Made by a program: the position numbers and the translations under genes. Positions 1 to 10,674 of a stretch of DNA of 64,000 nucleotides are shown here, in pieces. Positions within the stretch are counted from its first letter, which is position 1. Each line of letters opens with the position of its first letter. This stretch comes from Anisus vortex (lineage: Eukaryota > Mollusca > Gastropoda > Planorbidae): the NCBI GenBank assembly GCA_949126835.1, contig OX421494.1:21640196-21704195 (forward strand). The letters run 5' to 3'. The notes below the pieces were generated by a model, which saw nothing but the letters and a program-made list of their open reading frames with translations, searched no databases and was not told where the DNA came from.

Positions 1-174
1 AACGTAGTCTATAGAGTTCTACTTTGTTTAACGTAGTCTATAGAGTTCTACTTTGTTTAACGTAGTCTATAGAGTTCTACTTTGTTTAACGTAGTCTATA
101 GAGTTCTACTTTGTTTAACGTAGTCTATGGAGTTCTACTTTGTTTAACGTAGTCTATAGAGTTCTACTTTGTTT
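1..174. repeat. 29-bp tandem repeat, six copies, cut by window edge
   Basis: Six nearly identical 29-bp units beginning AACGTAGTCTATAGAGTTCT follow head to tail. One copy has a single A to G change (near 128). The array starts at base 1, so it probably continues to the left. It lies downstream of the receptor gene and has no coding potential. Confidence 0.95.
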
Positions 175-392
175 ACGAATATTTTATCTATTTGTTTTGT
201 TTATTTAAATACTTTTGGTAGTTTTATTTTTTCTTCAGATCTTATTGGTCGGTGATCCGGTAATTTCTCAAGTCATTTTGCCATTGTGTTATAATGGAGA
301 ATGTCATTCTTAGACTGTCTCACGAGAAACTGTCACAGTCTAAAGGCAGTCCGTAACGACAGTAGGAGACAGTTTAAAAGCTTTAAGTAAAT

Positions 393-597
393 CCATGGAC
401 TATAATATACATGGACCGCTTGCTTTAGTTTTTTATGCTCTTATCTTCTTGTTTTGTAATTCCCGATTATAAATAAAGTAGTTTATTAGTAGTAGCAACT
501 ACTTTATTTAGAATCGGGAATTCAGAAAATCAGTGTTTCGAGTCATCATATAGCAGAAATACTAAAGCAAGCGGTCCATGTATATTATAGTCTATGG
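393..597. mobile_element. Nested inverted-repeat (foldback/MITE-like) element
   Basis: Two pairs of inverted arms are nested. The outer arms at 393-429 and 561-597 are 37 bp each and match at 36 positions (core ATATACATGGACCGCTTGCT). The inner arms at 458-482 and 498-522 are 25 bp each and match at 24 positions (core AATTCCCGATT). The 15-bp centre would be a hairpin loop. A small non-autonomous DNA transposon or foldback element is the natural reading. Target duplications are unclear: the flanks TAAAT and TAAAA are only similar. No protein is encoded. Confidence 0.8.
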
Positions 598-640
598 TAA
601 AACATAAATATATTTTTTAACGCTCCTTATCAAAGGAATG

Positions 641-981
641 CCAACTGGTGATAGATTGCCAACTGGTGCTAGACTGCCAACTGATGCTAGACAGTTAACG
701 GGTACTAGACTGCCAACTGTTGCTAGACAGCTTATGGATGCTAGACAGCTATTGGGTGCTATACTGCTAACTGGTGTTAGACTTTCAATGTGTGCTAAAC
801 TGCCAAATGGTTATTGACTGCCAACTGGTTATTGACTGCCAACTGGTTATTGACTGCCAACTGGTTATTGACCGCCAACTGGTGCTAGTCTGCCAACTAG
901 TTATTGACTGCCAACTGATGCTACACTGCCAACTGGTGCTAGACGGCCAACTGGTTATTGACTGCCAACTGGTGCTAGACC
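641..981. repeat. 18-bp degenerate minisatellite
   Basis: About nineteen copies of an 18-bp unit close to CTGCCAACTGGTTATTGA, with GTGCTAGA variants of the second half. The left part is diverged and the centre (810-880) nearly uniform. Short open frames on both strands here are products of the repeat. Confidence 0.9.
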
Positions 982-1745
982 CTTGACGTGGCATGAAATA
1001 TTTCGTACCATGACGATCCCCAGAGCTTTACCAGCGGGAGTTTAAACTCCTGGCAGGTTCAACCAAGATGGAAATATCTGAGTAGGCAGACGGTAGAAGG
1101 TCACCCTTGAAGCTAGTGCCCTGGCCCTCCAGGCTGGGTGTTAAGCACAGGACCAGCGACCTTATTTTATAAAAAAAATATAATTCTACAAAAACGCCAA
1201 AGACATGCACCATGTGTTAAAATAAAATCAGAAAAAAAGCAATATCTCCGTATCTTGACATAATAATTAGTAAACAAAAAAGTTCCACAAATCGATTTTT
1301 TTTACCCAAACCTTAATTTAATCAACAATAACTTTAGGCTAATATTTAATCCAAAGACGTTATTGTTGGTTTCTATTGCTTCGATTTATCTGTGTGGTTA
1401 AATGGTTATCGCTCTTTACACAAGTGGCATCAACATTGTCATGAGTATACCATGTGTTTATCCTATTTCTTTAAATACCATTAAGCCGTGGATACACCGC
1501 CCCTCCCCATATCACATGTTCCACCTTCCTAGAGATGTAACTGGGTCATTTCACTTGTTGCATTAGGCACGAATTTAAAACTACAGTCTTTATTCTAGCT
1601 CTTCCGACAATGTTTGTTGGCAAAGTTAATGATTATGAGACTTCCAGCTTCTTTAGCATAACCATGCACTGCGTGGCCAGCTCAATGATCAGCGGCCTGT
1701 AATTTTCTTCAAAGGGCTGGGCCTGCACAGTGTAGGGACTCTAGA
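982..1745. other. No gene recognised
   Basis: AT-rich sequence between the 18-bp array and the hAT element. The stretch 1030-1170 is GC-richer and looks like old dispersed-repeat sequence, but no tRNA-like box or reverse-transcriptase motif could be read, so it is left unclassified. Nothing else was seen. Confidence 0.5.
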
Positions 1746-1753
1746 CTCTAGAC

Positions 1754-3097
1754 CAGTGGTTCTTAACCGGTGCTCCGCGGAGCACCAGGTAGTGCAAGTG
1801 CTCCGCGAAATTATGAAACTAAAAATTTAATGTTCACTCAATTACTCTATCTGATTGAGCTGAACAAATGCTTATAAGAGGTAGTCCAAACGGGGAAAAA
1901 TCGGCCTTTTTGCCTATTTTTACCGTTTTATTAAGGAAGTTTTGACTCACTTGTACTAATGCTACATAAATAAAATTTATATGTGATTAAAGTTGAATCC
2001 TTTATCTAACAAAATATTTAACTTTTAAACTCATTCATTGTATTTAAAAAAGTGTTTTGTGTGTTTGAATAGTGGGGGGTTGGGTCGTTTTGGCAGCGGC
2101 TTTCAAAACGGGTCAGTAAATTTCCGTTCTCCCTCGTGTTACAAGATCGTTCGCCGCTTGGTCGGTAATCAACTCAGAAGCATGAGTTAACCACCATTTT
2201 AAAGTAGGAATCCTGGGCTTTCATTTGATATATAGCGCTTTTATATATCTCATGTTTAACATTTTTTAGTCAAAGAAAATAGAAAGAGAAGATATATTTA
2301 AAGAGAAAATATTTAAAATGTTGCAGCTTTTTTATATCAATTGAAAGCTTGGCTTTTAACCTAATTTTTGTTTTAAATTAAAATCTGTGTGTAAATTTCA
2401 CTCGGAGCGCCGCCGTTGACAACAACGCTACCCATTTAACTTTATTAGAAGTAAAGATTGAATTTTATTTTCCATCAATAAACGTAGAAACATATGACTG
2501 GATACGTAATCCCTTTGCCACGGTTGATACATCAAATAGTAAGTTGTCATACCAAGAAGAAGAATTAATCAACCTATCATCGGATCGTACACTTAAAATA
2601 AAATTTTCCGAAATGGCTCTGGAGGAATTTCGGATCTTTGTGCAAGAAAGCACTCAGCTCTCTCCATGAAGGCACTTAAAATCTTGTTGCAATTTTCAAC
2701 ATCATATTTGTGTGATCTCGATAGTCACGAACATAAAAACTAAAAAACGAGCAACACTTACTAATTTGGATGAAGAACTGAGGGTAGTTTTTTTTTTAAT
2801 TAGGCCTAATATCACTGAAATATGTAAAAACCGTCAAGCTCAGGTTTCACATTAAATCTTTGTATTTTTCTGAATTAAATTTTGCTCAATGTTATTTTTT
2901 TACTAATTAAATTTATGTTTATTAAAAATTTGTTTATCATGTTATAATTTTAAACTCTTATGTTATAATCTTTTATTTTCAATAAAAGTCGTACGTATGT
3001 GTATTTGTTTGTTTTTTTTACTCCTTGATTTTGGTGCTCCCCAAATTTTTGTCATGATCAAAAGTGCTCCCCGACTTAAAAAGGTTAAGAACCACTG
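1754..3097. mobile_element. hAT-superfamily DNA transposon, defective, with intact ends
   Basis: The element has perfect 15-bp terminal inverted repeats: CAGTGGTTCTTAACC at 1754-1768 and its complement at 3083-3097. It is flanked by a perfect 8-bp target duplication, CTCTAGAC, at 1746-1753 and 3098-3105. The 8-bp duplication and the CAGTGG start are typical of hAT elements. Subterminal GTGCTCC motifs occur near both ends. The 1344-bp body is too short for a full hAT transposase and keeps only a broken C-terminal remnant (2454-2790, plus strand). It is therefore non-autonomous and could move only with a transposase supplied from elsewhere. Confidence 0.92.
2454..2790 (+). pseudogene. hAT transposase C-terminal remnant (ZBED5/SCAND3-like), frameshifted
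   Basis: The plus strand encodes pieces of the C-terminal region of hAT transposases of the ZBED5/SCAND3/FAM200 type. The first frame reads YDWIRNPFATVD, then EEELINLSSDRTLKIKF and EFRIFVQES, and meets a stop (TGA) after QLSP near 2665. A +1 shift restores MKALKILLQFSTSYLCDL (from about 2666). After a small deletion, NIKTKKRATLTNLDEELRV continues to about 2790. This segment normally carries the dimerisation helices and late catalytic-core residues. The N-terminal BED finger and the first catalytic residues are absent. It is an internal deletion derivative of an autonomous element and makes no functional protein. Confidence 0.85.
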
Positions 3098-3410
3098 CTC
3101 TAGACCATATAAAATTAAATAATCCAGTTATTTATATTAAGCTTGAGTCCTCCTTTAAACCATTGCACTGTTCCTTCGCTCTTTACAATGTCTCTTTAAA
3201 GTAAGAAAACAAAAAAAAAAGATTTCCATATAGGAAAGAAATAATTTGCAATAGTGACAGAAAATTATAAAAAATCAAAGCGTTAGATTATAGTAAATAA
3301 ACATAGGCATTATTACCGACAAACAATGATAGTATAGCCTAACAACAATGATATTTAAAAAAAAACTTGAAGCAATCAACATACAAACAGACCTAATAAA
3401 TATAATGATA

Positions 3411-3752
3411 TCAACACTGAGATTATAGTAAATCAGCACTGAGATTATAGCCAATCGACATTGAGATTATAGCCAATCAGCACTTAGATTATAGCCATTC
3501 AGCACTGAGATTATAGCCAATGAGCACTGAGATTATAGCCAATCAGCGCTGAGATTATAGCCAATCAGCACTGAGATCATAGCCGATCGGCGCTGAGATT
3601 ATAGCCAATCAAAACTGAGGTCATAGCCAATCAGCGTTGAGATTATAGCCAATCAGCACTGAGATCATAGCCAATCGTCGCTGAGATTATAGCCAATCAA
3701 AACTGAGATCATAGCCAATCAGCACTGAGATTATAGCCAATCAGCACTGACA
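3411..3752. repeat. 22-bp minisatellite
   Basis: About fifteen copies of a 22-bp unit close to CACTGAGATTATAGCCAATC, with substitutions such as GATCATAG and AAAACTGAG in single copies. There are no indels in most of the array. It lies downstream of the receptor's stop codon. Confidence 0.93.
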
Positions 3753-4103
3753 CATTAAAGTTCAACTGTTGTTTTAAGGCGTTGTTGTTTTTTTTATTTT
3801 TTTTTTAAACAGATGCATCACATAAACCAACAGCTAACCGATTGATTCGAAGACATTTCCATGAAATTCACTGAAACAAATAATATAGTCACAGCCCAAA
3901 AATACTAGATCTAAGAATATAAAAACAAAACAAAATTTTAATAAGCGAAAACAGAATACCGTAAAACCAATAAAGTAAATAAATTATGAAGAATATTTTA
4001 AAACCCGTGTTGAGTTGATTTGGCAATCCGCTGATGGACTTTAAACCCACGAATTCAAGATGAAAATATTTTCAGAATCCTAGAGCAGTCGGAAAATGGT
4101 ATT
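3753..4103. other. AT-rich flank, possible 3' end of the receptor transcript
   Basis: Nothing coding is visible. A T-rich run near 3788-3806 gives AATAAA on the minus strand and is one candidate polyadenylation signal for the receptor gene, whose stop codon is at 4463-4465. Such hexamers are common in sequence this AT-rich, so this is only a possibility. Confidence 0.25.
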
Positions 4104-4390
4104 ATTCAGTAGTTCGGTATACCAGTCTACAGAATAGCTTTATAGTGGTAGTATTCAGTAGTTCGGTATACCAGTCTACAGAATAGCTTTATAGTGGTAG
4201 TATTCAGTAGTTCGGTATACCAGTCTACAGAATAGCTTTATAGTGGTAGTATTCAGTAGTTCGGTATACCAGTCTACACAATAGCTTTATAGTGGTAGTA
4301 TTCAGTAGTTCGGTATACCAGTCTACAGAATAGCTTTATAGTGGTAGTATTCAGTAGTTCGGTATACCAGTCTACAGAATAGCTTTATAT
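4104..4390. repeat. 49-bp tandem repeat in the probable 3' UTR
   Basis: Six copies of a 49-bp unit that includes ATTCAGTAGTTCGGTATACC, almost identical to each other. On the minus strand the array begins 72 nt past the receptor stop codon, so it should be transcribed as part of the 3' UTR unless polyadenylation occurs very early. Confidence 0.93.
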
Positions 4391-4462
4391 GGCGAGGACT
4401 GAAGCAACCATTTGCACATTTAGTGAATTTCTTTCTTTTTTTTAAAAATGTCTTTGTTGTTC

Positions 4463-4701
4463 TCACACAGACTCCCCGTTGGCCATGTTCACCACGTCAG
4501 TGTTTCGCTGCGTGCTGAGTTCGCACAGCGCGGGGTACGTCACGTCGTGGATCCGCAGCATGCGGCACGAGCTGTGGTTGCTGTTGCTGTTGGACTGTCG
4601 CAACAGCCGGGTGCTCTGGAACCATGTGGATTCATGGTGCGGGGGCGTGGTCTGTCTTTTGTGACAAGAGAAAACGTTCCTGAATTCTTTTTTGAATTTC
4701 A
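4463..4701 (-). CDS. Neuropeptide GPCR, last coding exon: helix 8 and C-terminal tail
   Basis: This is the terminal coding exon of the class A receptor gene. The acceptor (CAG at 4704-4702) precedes TGAAATTC. The single G left from the TM7 exon completes GTG, so the joined protein reads NFMS-VKFKKEFRNVFSC. That is the amphipathic helix 8 that follows the NPxxY helix in receptors of this kind, ending in a cysteine that is a likely palmitoylation site. The exon gives 78 residues and a TGA stop at 4465-4463. The cytoplasmic tail is rich in Ser, Asn and Thr (SNSNSNHSSC), as expected for kinase and arrestin contacts, and ends in ESV, which fits a class III PDZ ligand only loosely. Base composition is far richer in GC than the flanks, as in the other exons. 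A 49-bp tandem array follows shortly after the stop. Confidence 0.9.
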
Positions 4702-4759
4702 CTGCATGGAAATAAACAAAAAATAGGAAAAATTAGTGTCACACAAACTATTCTTCTGT

Positions 4760-4942
<183 letters not shown>

Positions 4943-5005
4943 GTCCACCCGCCAAGACAATCACCTAGACCCATCCATGTATTTATCTATTAATGCAGTC
5001 TCACA

Positions 5006-5146
5006 TTAGTTAGACCTATACTAGAATATGCTTCATCTGTATTGTACCCATTAACTAAGGAAAACATACAAAAAGTGTAACAAATTCAGAAATGCTAGAC
5101 TTGACTCAAACAACAGCGTAGGACACAGTAATCTTCTTTATTTGTG
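5006..5146 (+). pseudogene. LINE reverse transcriptase C-terminal relic (CR1/L2/jockey type)
   Basis: In one plus-strand frame the bases read LVRPILEYASSVLYPLTKEN, followed by IQKV and a stop. This is the LVRPxLEYAS segment found near the C terminus of non-LTR retrotransposon ORF2 proteins. The following bases to about 5146 match the 3' end seen at 8940-9020 (AATGC-GACT-CAAAC and GCGTAGGAC motifs). It is a short dead fragment. A SINE abuts it on the right. Confidence 0.8.
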
Positions 5147-5149
5147 AAA

Positions 5150-5407
5150 CCGGCTGGCCGTGAGGTTAGTTCACCAGACTGTCAACCAAAAACCACCTGA
5201 CACGTCGCGGGCAGATCCCTGTCGCCCTACAGGAGTTTTGGGACTAAATGACGTTAGTAGGCCTACTGGGTTGTTATCACGAGCGCTTAACCGGTAGCAG
5301 TGAAACCTCTCACATATTAAATTAATAGTCTTCTAGGGCGCACTGAGCATGCTAAAATAGCATGGATAGAAGCGCTTTATAAATGACCATTATTATTATT
5401 ATTATTA
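5150..5407 (+). mobile_element. tRNA-derived SINE with (TTA)n tail
   Basis: The left part has a diverged tRNA-like head: GTTAGTTCACCAGACTGTCA as the A-box region, and GGGCAGATCCCTG where the B box should be. The right end, GCGCTTTATAAATGACC, runs into ATT repeats, the tail form of many invertebrate SINEs. Related heads occur at 8338-8500 and, more diverged, at 51120-51240. Confidence 0.7.
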
Positions 5408-6076
5408 TCTATATATCTATCTTTTCATTTATCTATCTCTTTATCTTTTCGAGTATTCTTATGTTTATAAGCACTTAATAATTGTCTGCCATCCATCATT
5501 TTCTAAACATATTACTATTGAAGTAAAAATAAAATGTCCATTTAGCTATACAAAAATAATAAAAATAATAACTGACTATTCTGAGCCCATACTTTAATTG
5601 TCCTTTAAAAAAAAAATTCATATTTAAGCCGACGAGAGCTTCATAGCTCACCTATTTTAGGTAATAGCTAATCACATGAGATGGTCATATATTTGTCCAT
5701 GTAACGAACATTTCAGACCGTAAGAGTTAAAATATATAATTTTACTTTCAGACAAGTGCTAGTTATCTTCATATCGAAAAAAACATAATAATATACTTAA
5801 GCAAACAACCGTCTAGTTACGATTCCTTGGTAAATTAAATAAGTTTCACTAATAGACCTTGTTTGGTCCATAGCGCTAGTGAAGTTGCCTTCCATTTTTT
5901 TTATATTGATGGTTAGATATACACACGCACTCAAAATGAAATGCTATTCTGAGGGCGTGCAGCAATTTGATTGGTCTAAATCAAATAGAATATTTCACGC
6001 ATGTTCTTTTACTTACAAGGAATTCATATTATATAGGCCTATACATTGTTTGGCCTTGTGGATAGGGGCTTAGTAG

Positions 6077-6540
6077 TAGGGTTACCATGCGTCCGGGTTT
6101 CCCCGGACATGTCCTCATTTTAGGGTACTGTCCGGGCGGCTTTCCAGAAATACGGCTTTTGTCCGGGTTTTTGCCCGTCCGTTCCATATTCTTATTTACT
6201 TTTCTCTGTTATATACTATAATGCCTTAGTAACCTTACTATTGAGCTAGATTACAACATAGCAATTTATTATTATTATTATTATTCTGGTCCGTGAACTT
6301 AATGCGCGCTCTAGCAATATTTAGCTCAATGGTAAGTTTACTAAGGTAACCATCGGGGTTTCCGGTTCGGAAGCCATTTTTGTATATAAACGCATAACGG
6401 ATTATTTTATGTAGCTTTACTTTACTTTTATTTGTACAATACTTTATATTGGCGTAACCCTAAAAACCGGCTTCGAACTGGTAACCGGATTTGAAATTTT
6501 ATTTGTCCTCTTTTTCATCTGAGCACTTATGGTAACCCTA
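6077..6540. mobile_element. hAT-like MITE with perfect 8-bp target duplication
   Basis: The terminal inverted repeats TAGGGTTACCAT (6077-6088) and complement (6529-6540) are perfect. An 8-bp duplication, CTTAGTAG, flanks the element at 6069-6076 and 6541-6548. Inside the left end are GTCCGGG and CCCGGACATGTCC motifs. The element is 464 bp and encodes nothing, so it depends on a transposase from elsewhere. Confidence 0.9.
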
Positions 6541-6620
6541 CTTAGTAGCCTACATTCCACTGCGTCATGTCCAGATATATTTGATAGATTCCATCTTCGG
6601 ACGCTACTGTATAATTTTTT

Positions 6621-6934
6621 AATGGGCCGTATTGCTGCTGAGAGTTAACACCCTTGACCATTTTACAATTACGGTATATAAGATTGACTTGTATAAGTTG
6701 CAAGGATGTTAACACTCAGCAGCAATCTTTACAATTACGGTATATAAGATTGACTTGTATAAGTTGCAAGGATGTTAACACTCAGCAGCAATCTTTACAA
6801 TTACGGTATATAAGATTGACTTGTATAAGTTGCAAGGATGTTAACACTCAGCAGCAATCTTTACAATTACGGTATATAAGATTGAATTGTATTAGGGGCA
6901 AGGGTGTTAACTCTCAGCAGCAATACGACCCATT
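6621..6934. mobile_element. MITE with 35-bp inverted ends and internal 66-bp tandem repeats
   Basis: The ends at 6621-6655 and 6900-6934 are inverted repeats of 35 bp matching at 34 positions (core GTATTGCTGCTGAGAGTTAA). Between them, four units of 66 bp begin at 6665, 6731, 6797 and 6863, each with ACAATTACGGTATATAAGAT and ending in a partial copy of the terminal GTTAACACTCAGCAGCAAT. The 103-codon frame here exists only because 66 is divisible by three. No target duplication could be defined. Confidence 0.82.
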
Positions 6935-7477
6935 GATTACGAACCGGAAAAATTCTTGCTATTGAACAAAATGTAAATGGAACGAATTCAAGCCATGCTA
7001 TTATTGCATCAATTCTGTGATTTCAGCTTTAACTAATGAAGACCGGCTGTGATGACCACACGATTCCATCGTGATTTATTGACAAAAATATTAAATTGAA
7101 AAACGCATCCTTGTTTATTTAATATTTAAACAAAATAAGTTAAAATAATTCTTAGTCATCAAAACGTATATGAAAGGAAACATTAATTTTGCCTGTATTA
7201 ATTGTTGGTATTATTTAAAAGATCCATCCTTAAAATACATATGCCAATCAAATGACTTTTGTTTATAGTCTCTTTATTTAGTTTCTAGTATTAATTCTCG
7301 CCAGAAGTAGTATCAATAATTTCAACCAAACGCCAACAGTTTGTCAATGACTTTGGCAACAAAATGGGTGGACGTGCTAACGACAAAGTCCAAGATATTA
7401 CGATCATAATCTCTCTACTGGAGAGGATTGGTAGCAAACTTAGGCCTAGTTAAAACTGGATTAAAATAAATAGACGG

Positions 7478-7480
<3 letters not shown>

Positions 7481-7541
<61 letters not shown>
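7481..7541. repeat. (GA)n microsatellite
   Basis: About 30 uninterrupted GA units. Confidence 0.98.
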
Positions 7542-7546
<5 letters not shown>

Positions 7547-8151
7547 GGATAGGAAGGAACCACAACTTGGGATGAAATGATAAATAGACAGAAGTGGATA
7601 ATAGAATATATGATGGAAAGATAAATAGATGTTTAGACAGACCGTATATATTATAAAAGGTGAAAAGATCGTCATTACTGTTACTATTTAGCTAGAAAAA
7701 TAAAAAGGTTTGATAGTGCTAAAAATGCACGTAGACATATCTATGCATAACAAGCAGGACATGACTTATATAAGAAAAATATAAATCTATATATACATCT
7801 ATAGATAATAGTTGGTGCATTAGTAAGGAAAAAAGCGTACTTTTTTAAAATTATATCCAAGAAACCGTTGTTTTTTTTTAAACCGGTAATTTTCATATGG
7901 ATAACTGGAGTCAAAATAAAACAAAATGACATCATATGTATGTTCAGAAAAAAAACAACAACAACTTTTATTTCATTATATATTGTAATTTTCTTGTATT
8001 AAACATACAAACGTGTCAGCTCTGTTTTGCCCCACCATGTATATCAACTGCACAACTAATTCTTTTTGCGATTCAGTAACTAACTCACCATCTCAAGCCT
8101 ACTAATTTACTCTCACGCCTTGGCAGTTAGTTTAATCTACGAGTGCTATAG

Positions 8152-8345
8152 TATGTTTCTCTCAAATACTAATCCTTTACAAAATTGTAATCTGTTTCTC
8201 TCAAATATTAATCCGTTACAATTATAATATATTTCCATCAAACACTAATCCGTCACAATTATAATCTGCTTATATCAAATACTAATCCGTTACAATTATA
8301 ATCTGTTTCTCTCAAATACTAATCCGTTACAATTATAATCTGTTT
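8152..8345. repeat. 37-bp tandem repeat
   Basis: About five copies of a 37-bp unit containing CAAATACTAATCCGTTACAA, with small differences between copies. It ends directly at a SINE fragment. Confidence 0.9.
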
Positions 8346-8500
8346 GTGCGGTTAGTTCCATAGGACTGTCAACCGACTCGTCGCTGGTTCTATCCCTGCC
8401 GCCGACCGATCCTTGCTGCCCTGCAGGAGTTTTCAGCCTAGAGGACGTAATAATTTTCTATCTAGAAGGAACGTCTGTAAAACGTATAAGTCATAAATGT
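8338..8500 (+). mobile_element. SINE fragment, same family as 5150-5407
   Basis: It shares GTTAGTTC, the GACTGTCAACC motif and CTGCAGGAGTTTT with the copy at 5150. A B-box-like GCTGGTTCTATCCCTGCC is present. The (TTA)n tail is missing. Confidence 0.6.
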
Positions 8501-8867
8501 CCAACTAAGACAAACCCCATAAGTCATATCGAAATACAAATCCGTTACAATCAAGAACATCTTTTTCGTTGTCTTTGTTTTGTTTCACCATAAGATTCCA
8601 ATATAGGAAACATTAACAAACAAAACGTTTCAGTTCATCGAAACTAGGGTTACAATGGCGCCACTACAACTAAATTGTGTCATAAAAAGACTGCACAAAT
8701 TGTTCCACTGTTTTATCACGCATATAGATGTTAAAAACGATCGTCTCATACCAGCTACTTCATTCATGAGAAAGACATAACCAAACTAAAAATGAAAAAT
8801 ACTTATGAGTAGTAATCAATTAGTTATCTTGGAATACACCTATTGACGAAGTTATTATAATACTCTT

Positions 8868-9035
8868 TTTTAAAGAGTGGCCACCGGGCATGGAATGGGT
8901 TGCCTGAACAAATCAGAAAAAAAAGAAACTTATCATAATTTAAAGCACTACAAGAAATGCAGGACTAGACTCAAACCACGGATGTGCGTAGGACGCAATA
9001 ATCTCCTTTATAACAGGAGAGTCTGTAATATATAA
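8868..9035 (+). pseudogene. LINE 3'-end fragment
   Basis: One plus-strand frame reads HRAWNGLPEQIRKKRNLS, then a stop, then FKALQEMQD. The RAWNGLPE segment is common at the C terminus of non-LTR retrotransposon ORF2 proteins. The copy ends in ATATAAGATAAG, the tail shared with 20692-20872. It lies about 60 bp from the TM7 exon, on the opposite strand from the gene. Confidence 0.75.
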
Positions 9036-9092
9036 GATAAGCTAGTAAAAACAAAAACAAAAAAATAAAGTTGTAAAAACTAGACTACTGAC

Positions 9093-9214
9093 CACTCATG
9101 AAGTTGTAGATCAGTGGATTGAGGGCGCTGTTGAAATAGCACAGCCAGTGGGCAAACATGAAGACGATGGGAATAATTGGAGACTCCTGGTACGGGTCCA
9201 TGAGTACGGTCAAT
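9093..9214 (-). CDS. Neuropeptide GPCR, TM7 exon
   Basis: The exon starts after an acceptor CAG (9217-9215) and ends at donor GTCAGT (9092-9087). Entering with two bases from the TM6 exon, it encodes R-LTVLMDPYQESPIIPIV then FMFAHWLCYFNSALNPLIYN and FMS. This covers extracellular loop 3 and TM7. The NPLIY sequence is the NPxxY motif of class A receptors, used in activation and G-protein coupling. HWLCYFNSALNPLIYNFMS is close to the HWLVYANSAANPIIYNFLS pattern known for orexin and allatotropin receptors. It is 122 nt, phase in 2, phase out 1. If the donor is not used, the reading frame stops at once (S-G-Q-stop), giving a receptor without helix 8 or tail. Confidence 0.93.
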
Positions 9215-9765
9215 CTGTGGATTCAAATGTTACATCGGTAATCAATGGAAGGCGTAGTAAGAAAATATTAGATGGACTCACACCACGAAATACAGCACTC
9301 AAACATACACAGACATGCACAGACGAGAGACGGGGTGTGGGGGTTTGGGGATGGGGGGGGGGGGACTATAATTGAATACGTTTTACAACATATCGATGCT
9401 ACACAAGGTGACACGAGCTACTTTGTCCAGTGTTAGACTAGTATACATTGGTTACTGTTCCACATTGCGATAGTCCAAACATCCCTTGACGATAGTCCCA
9501 AAACCCCTTAACGCACACGATTTACCACTTTTTTTTTGTACGTCGAAACAGTGTTTAAAGATTTAAAAAAATAAATTATTTAATCAAATTTTAAAAAGAA
9601 ATATTAAAAAAAAATATTTAAAAAAGAAAGAAACGCCAAAGCTGGCTAGATCTATACTACTACTTGACATTTAGGTTTCAGTAACTATATGATAATATAC
9701 TTAAAAAAAAAAGAATAGAATGTGTGTATGGTTCAAAAAAATATCCGATATCACGTGACGTATTT

Positions 9766-9900
9766 CAGGGGTCGGCAGTCTTTTGACAATAGTGTGCCCG
9801 AGAAGGATACATAATTCTCTCTATATAAATCAACTTAGGGTTGGGGGGGGGGGGGGGTCTTTCGCCTGCCACTGAAAATTGCTTTGCCTGACAGTCATGG
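9766..9900. mobile_element. hAT MITE fragment
   Basis: It begins with CAGGGGTCGGCA, the terminal repeat of the copy at 12118-12315, and contains GACAATAGTGTGCCC and CACTGAAAATTGCTTTGCC, both found in related form there. The right end is not recognisable. A run of 15 G interrupts the centre. Confidence 0.6.
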
Positions 9901-10297
9901 CGTAGGATTCGACCCCTGGCGTAGACTATTTCTTGAAAAATACGTAAACAAGTGGCCTAGCCAGGATTCCATAATTGGGGGTGGGTGGGTTGTAATAGTG
10001 CAAAATATGTGGCGATAGGTGCGGGGGGGGGGGGGGTGGACAGGGGCACGTTCGGTACTGGCTTGACCCTTTACACACTTGTCAACAGTTGAGCAATAAC
10101 GTCCCTTGGGGGGGGGGGGGTGTGGATATATATTGAAATAGATATGAAATACAGAATTTGGAAGGTGGGAGAGTGAGTGACGATGTGAACGCGGCATGAA
10201 CAGATGTGTCTTAGAGATTGAGTAAAATTAAATGGGGGAGTTGTCTTTCAATTTTCAATATCCAAGGGATTTTTAGAAAAATTGACTTCTGACACAT

Positions 10298-10674
<377 letters not shown>

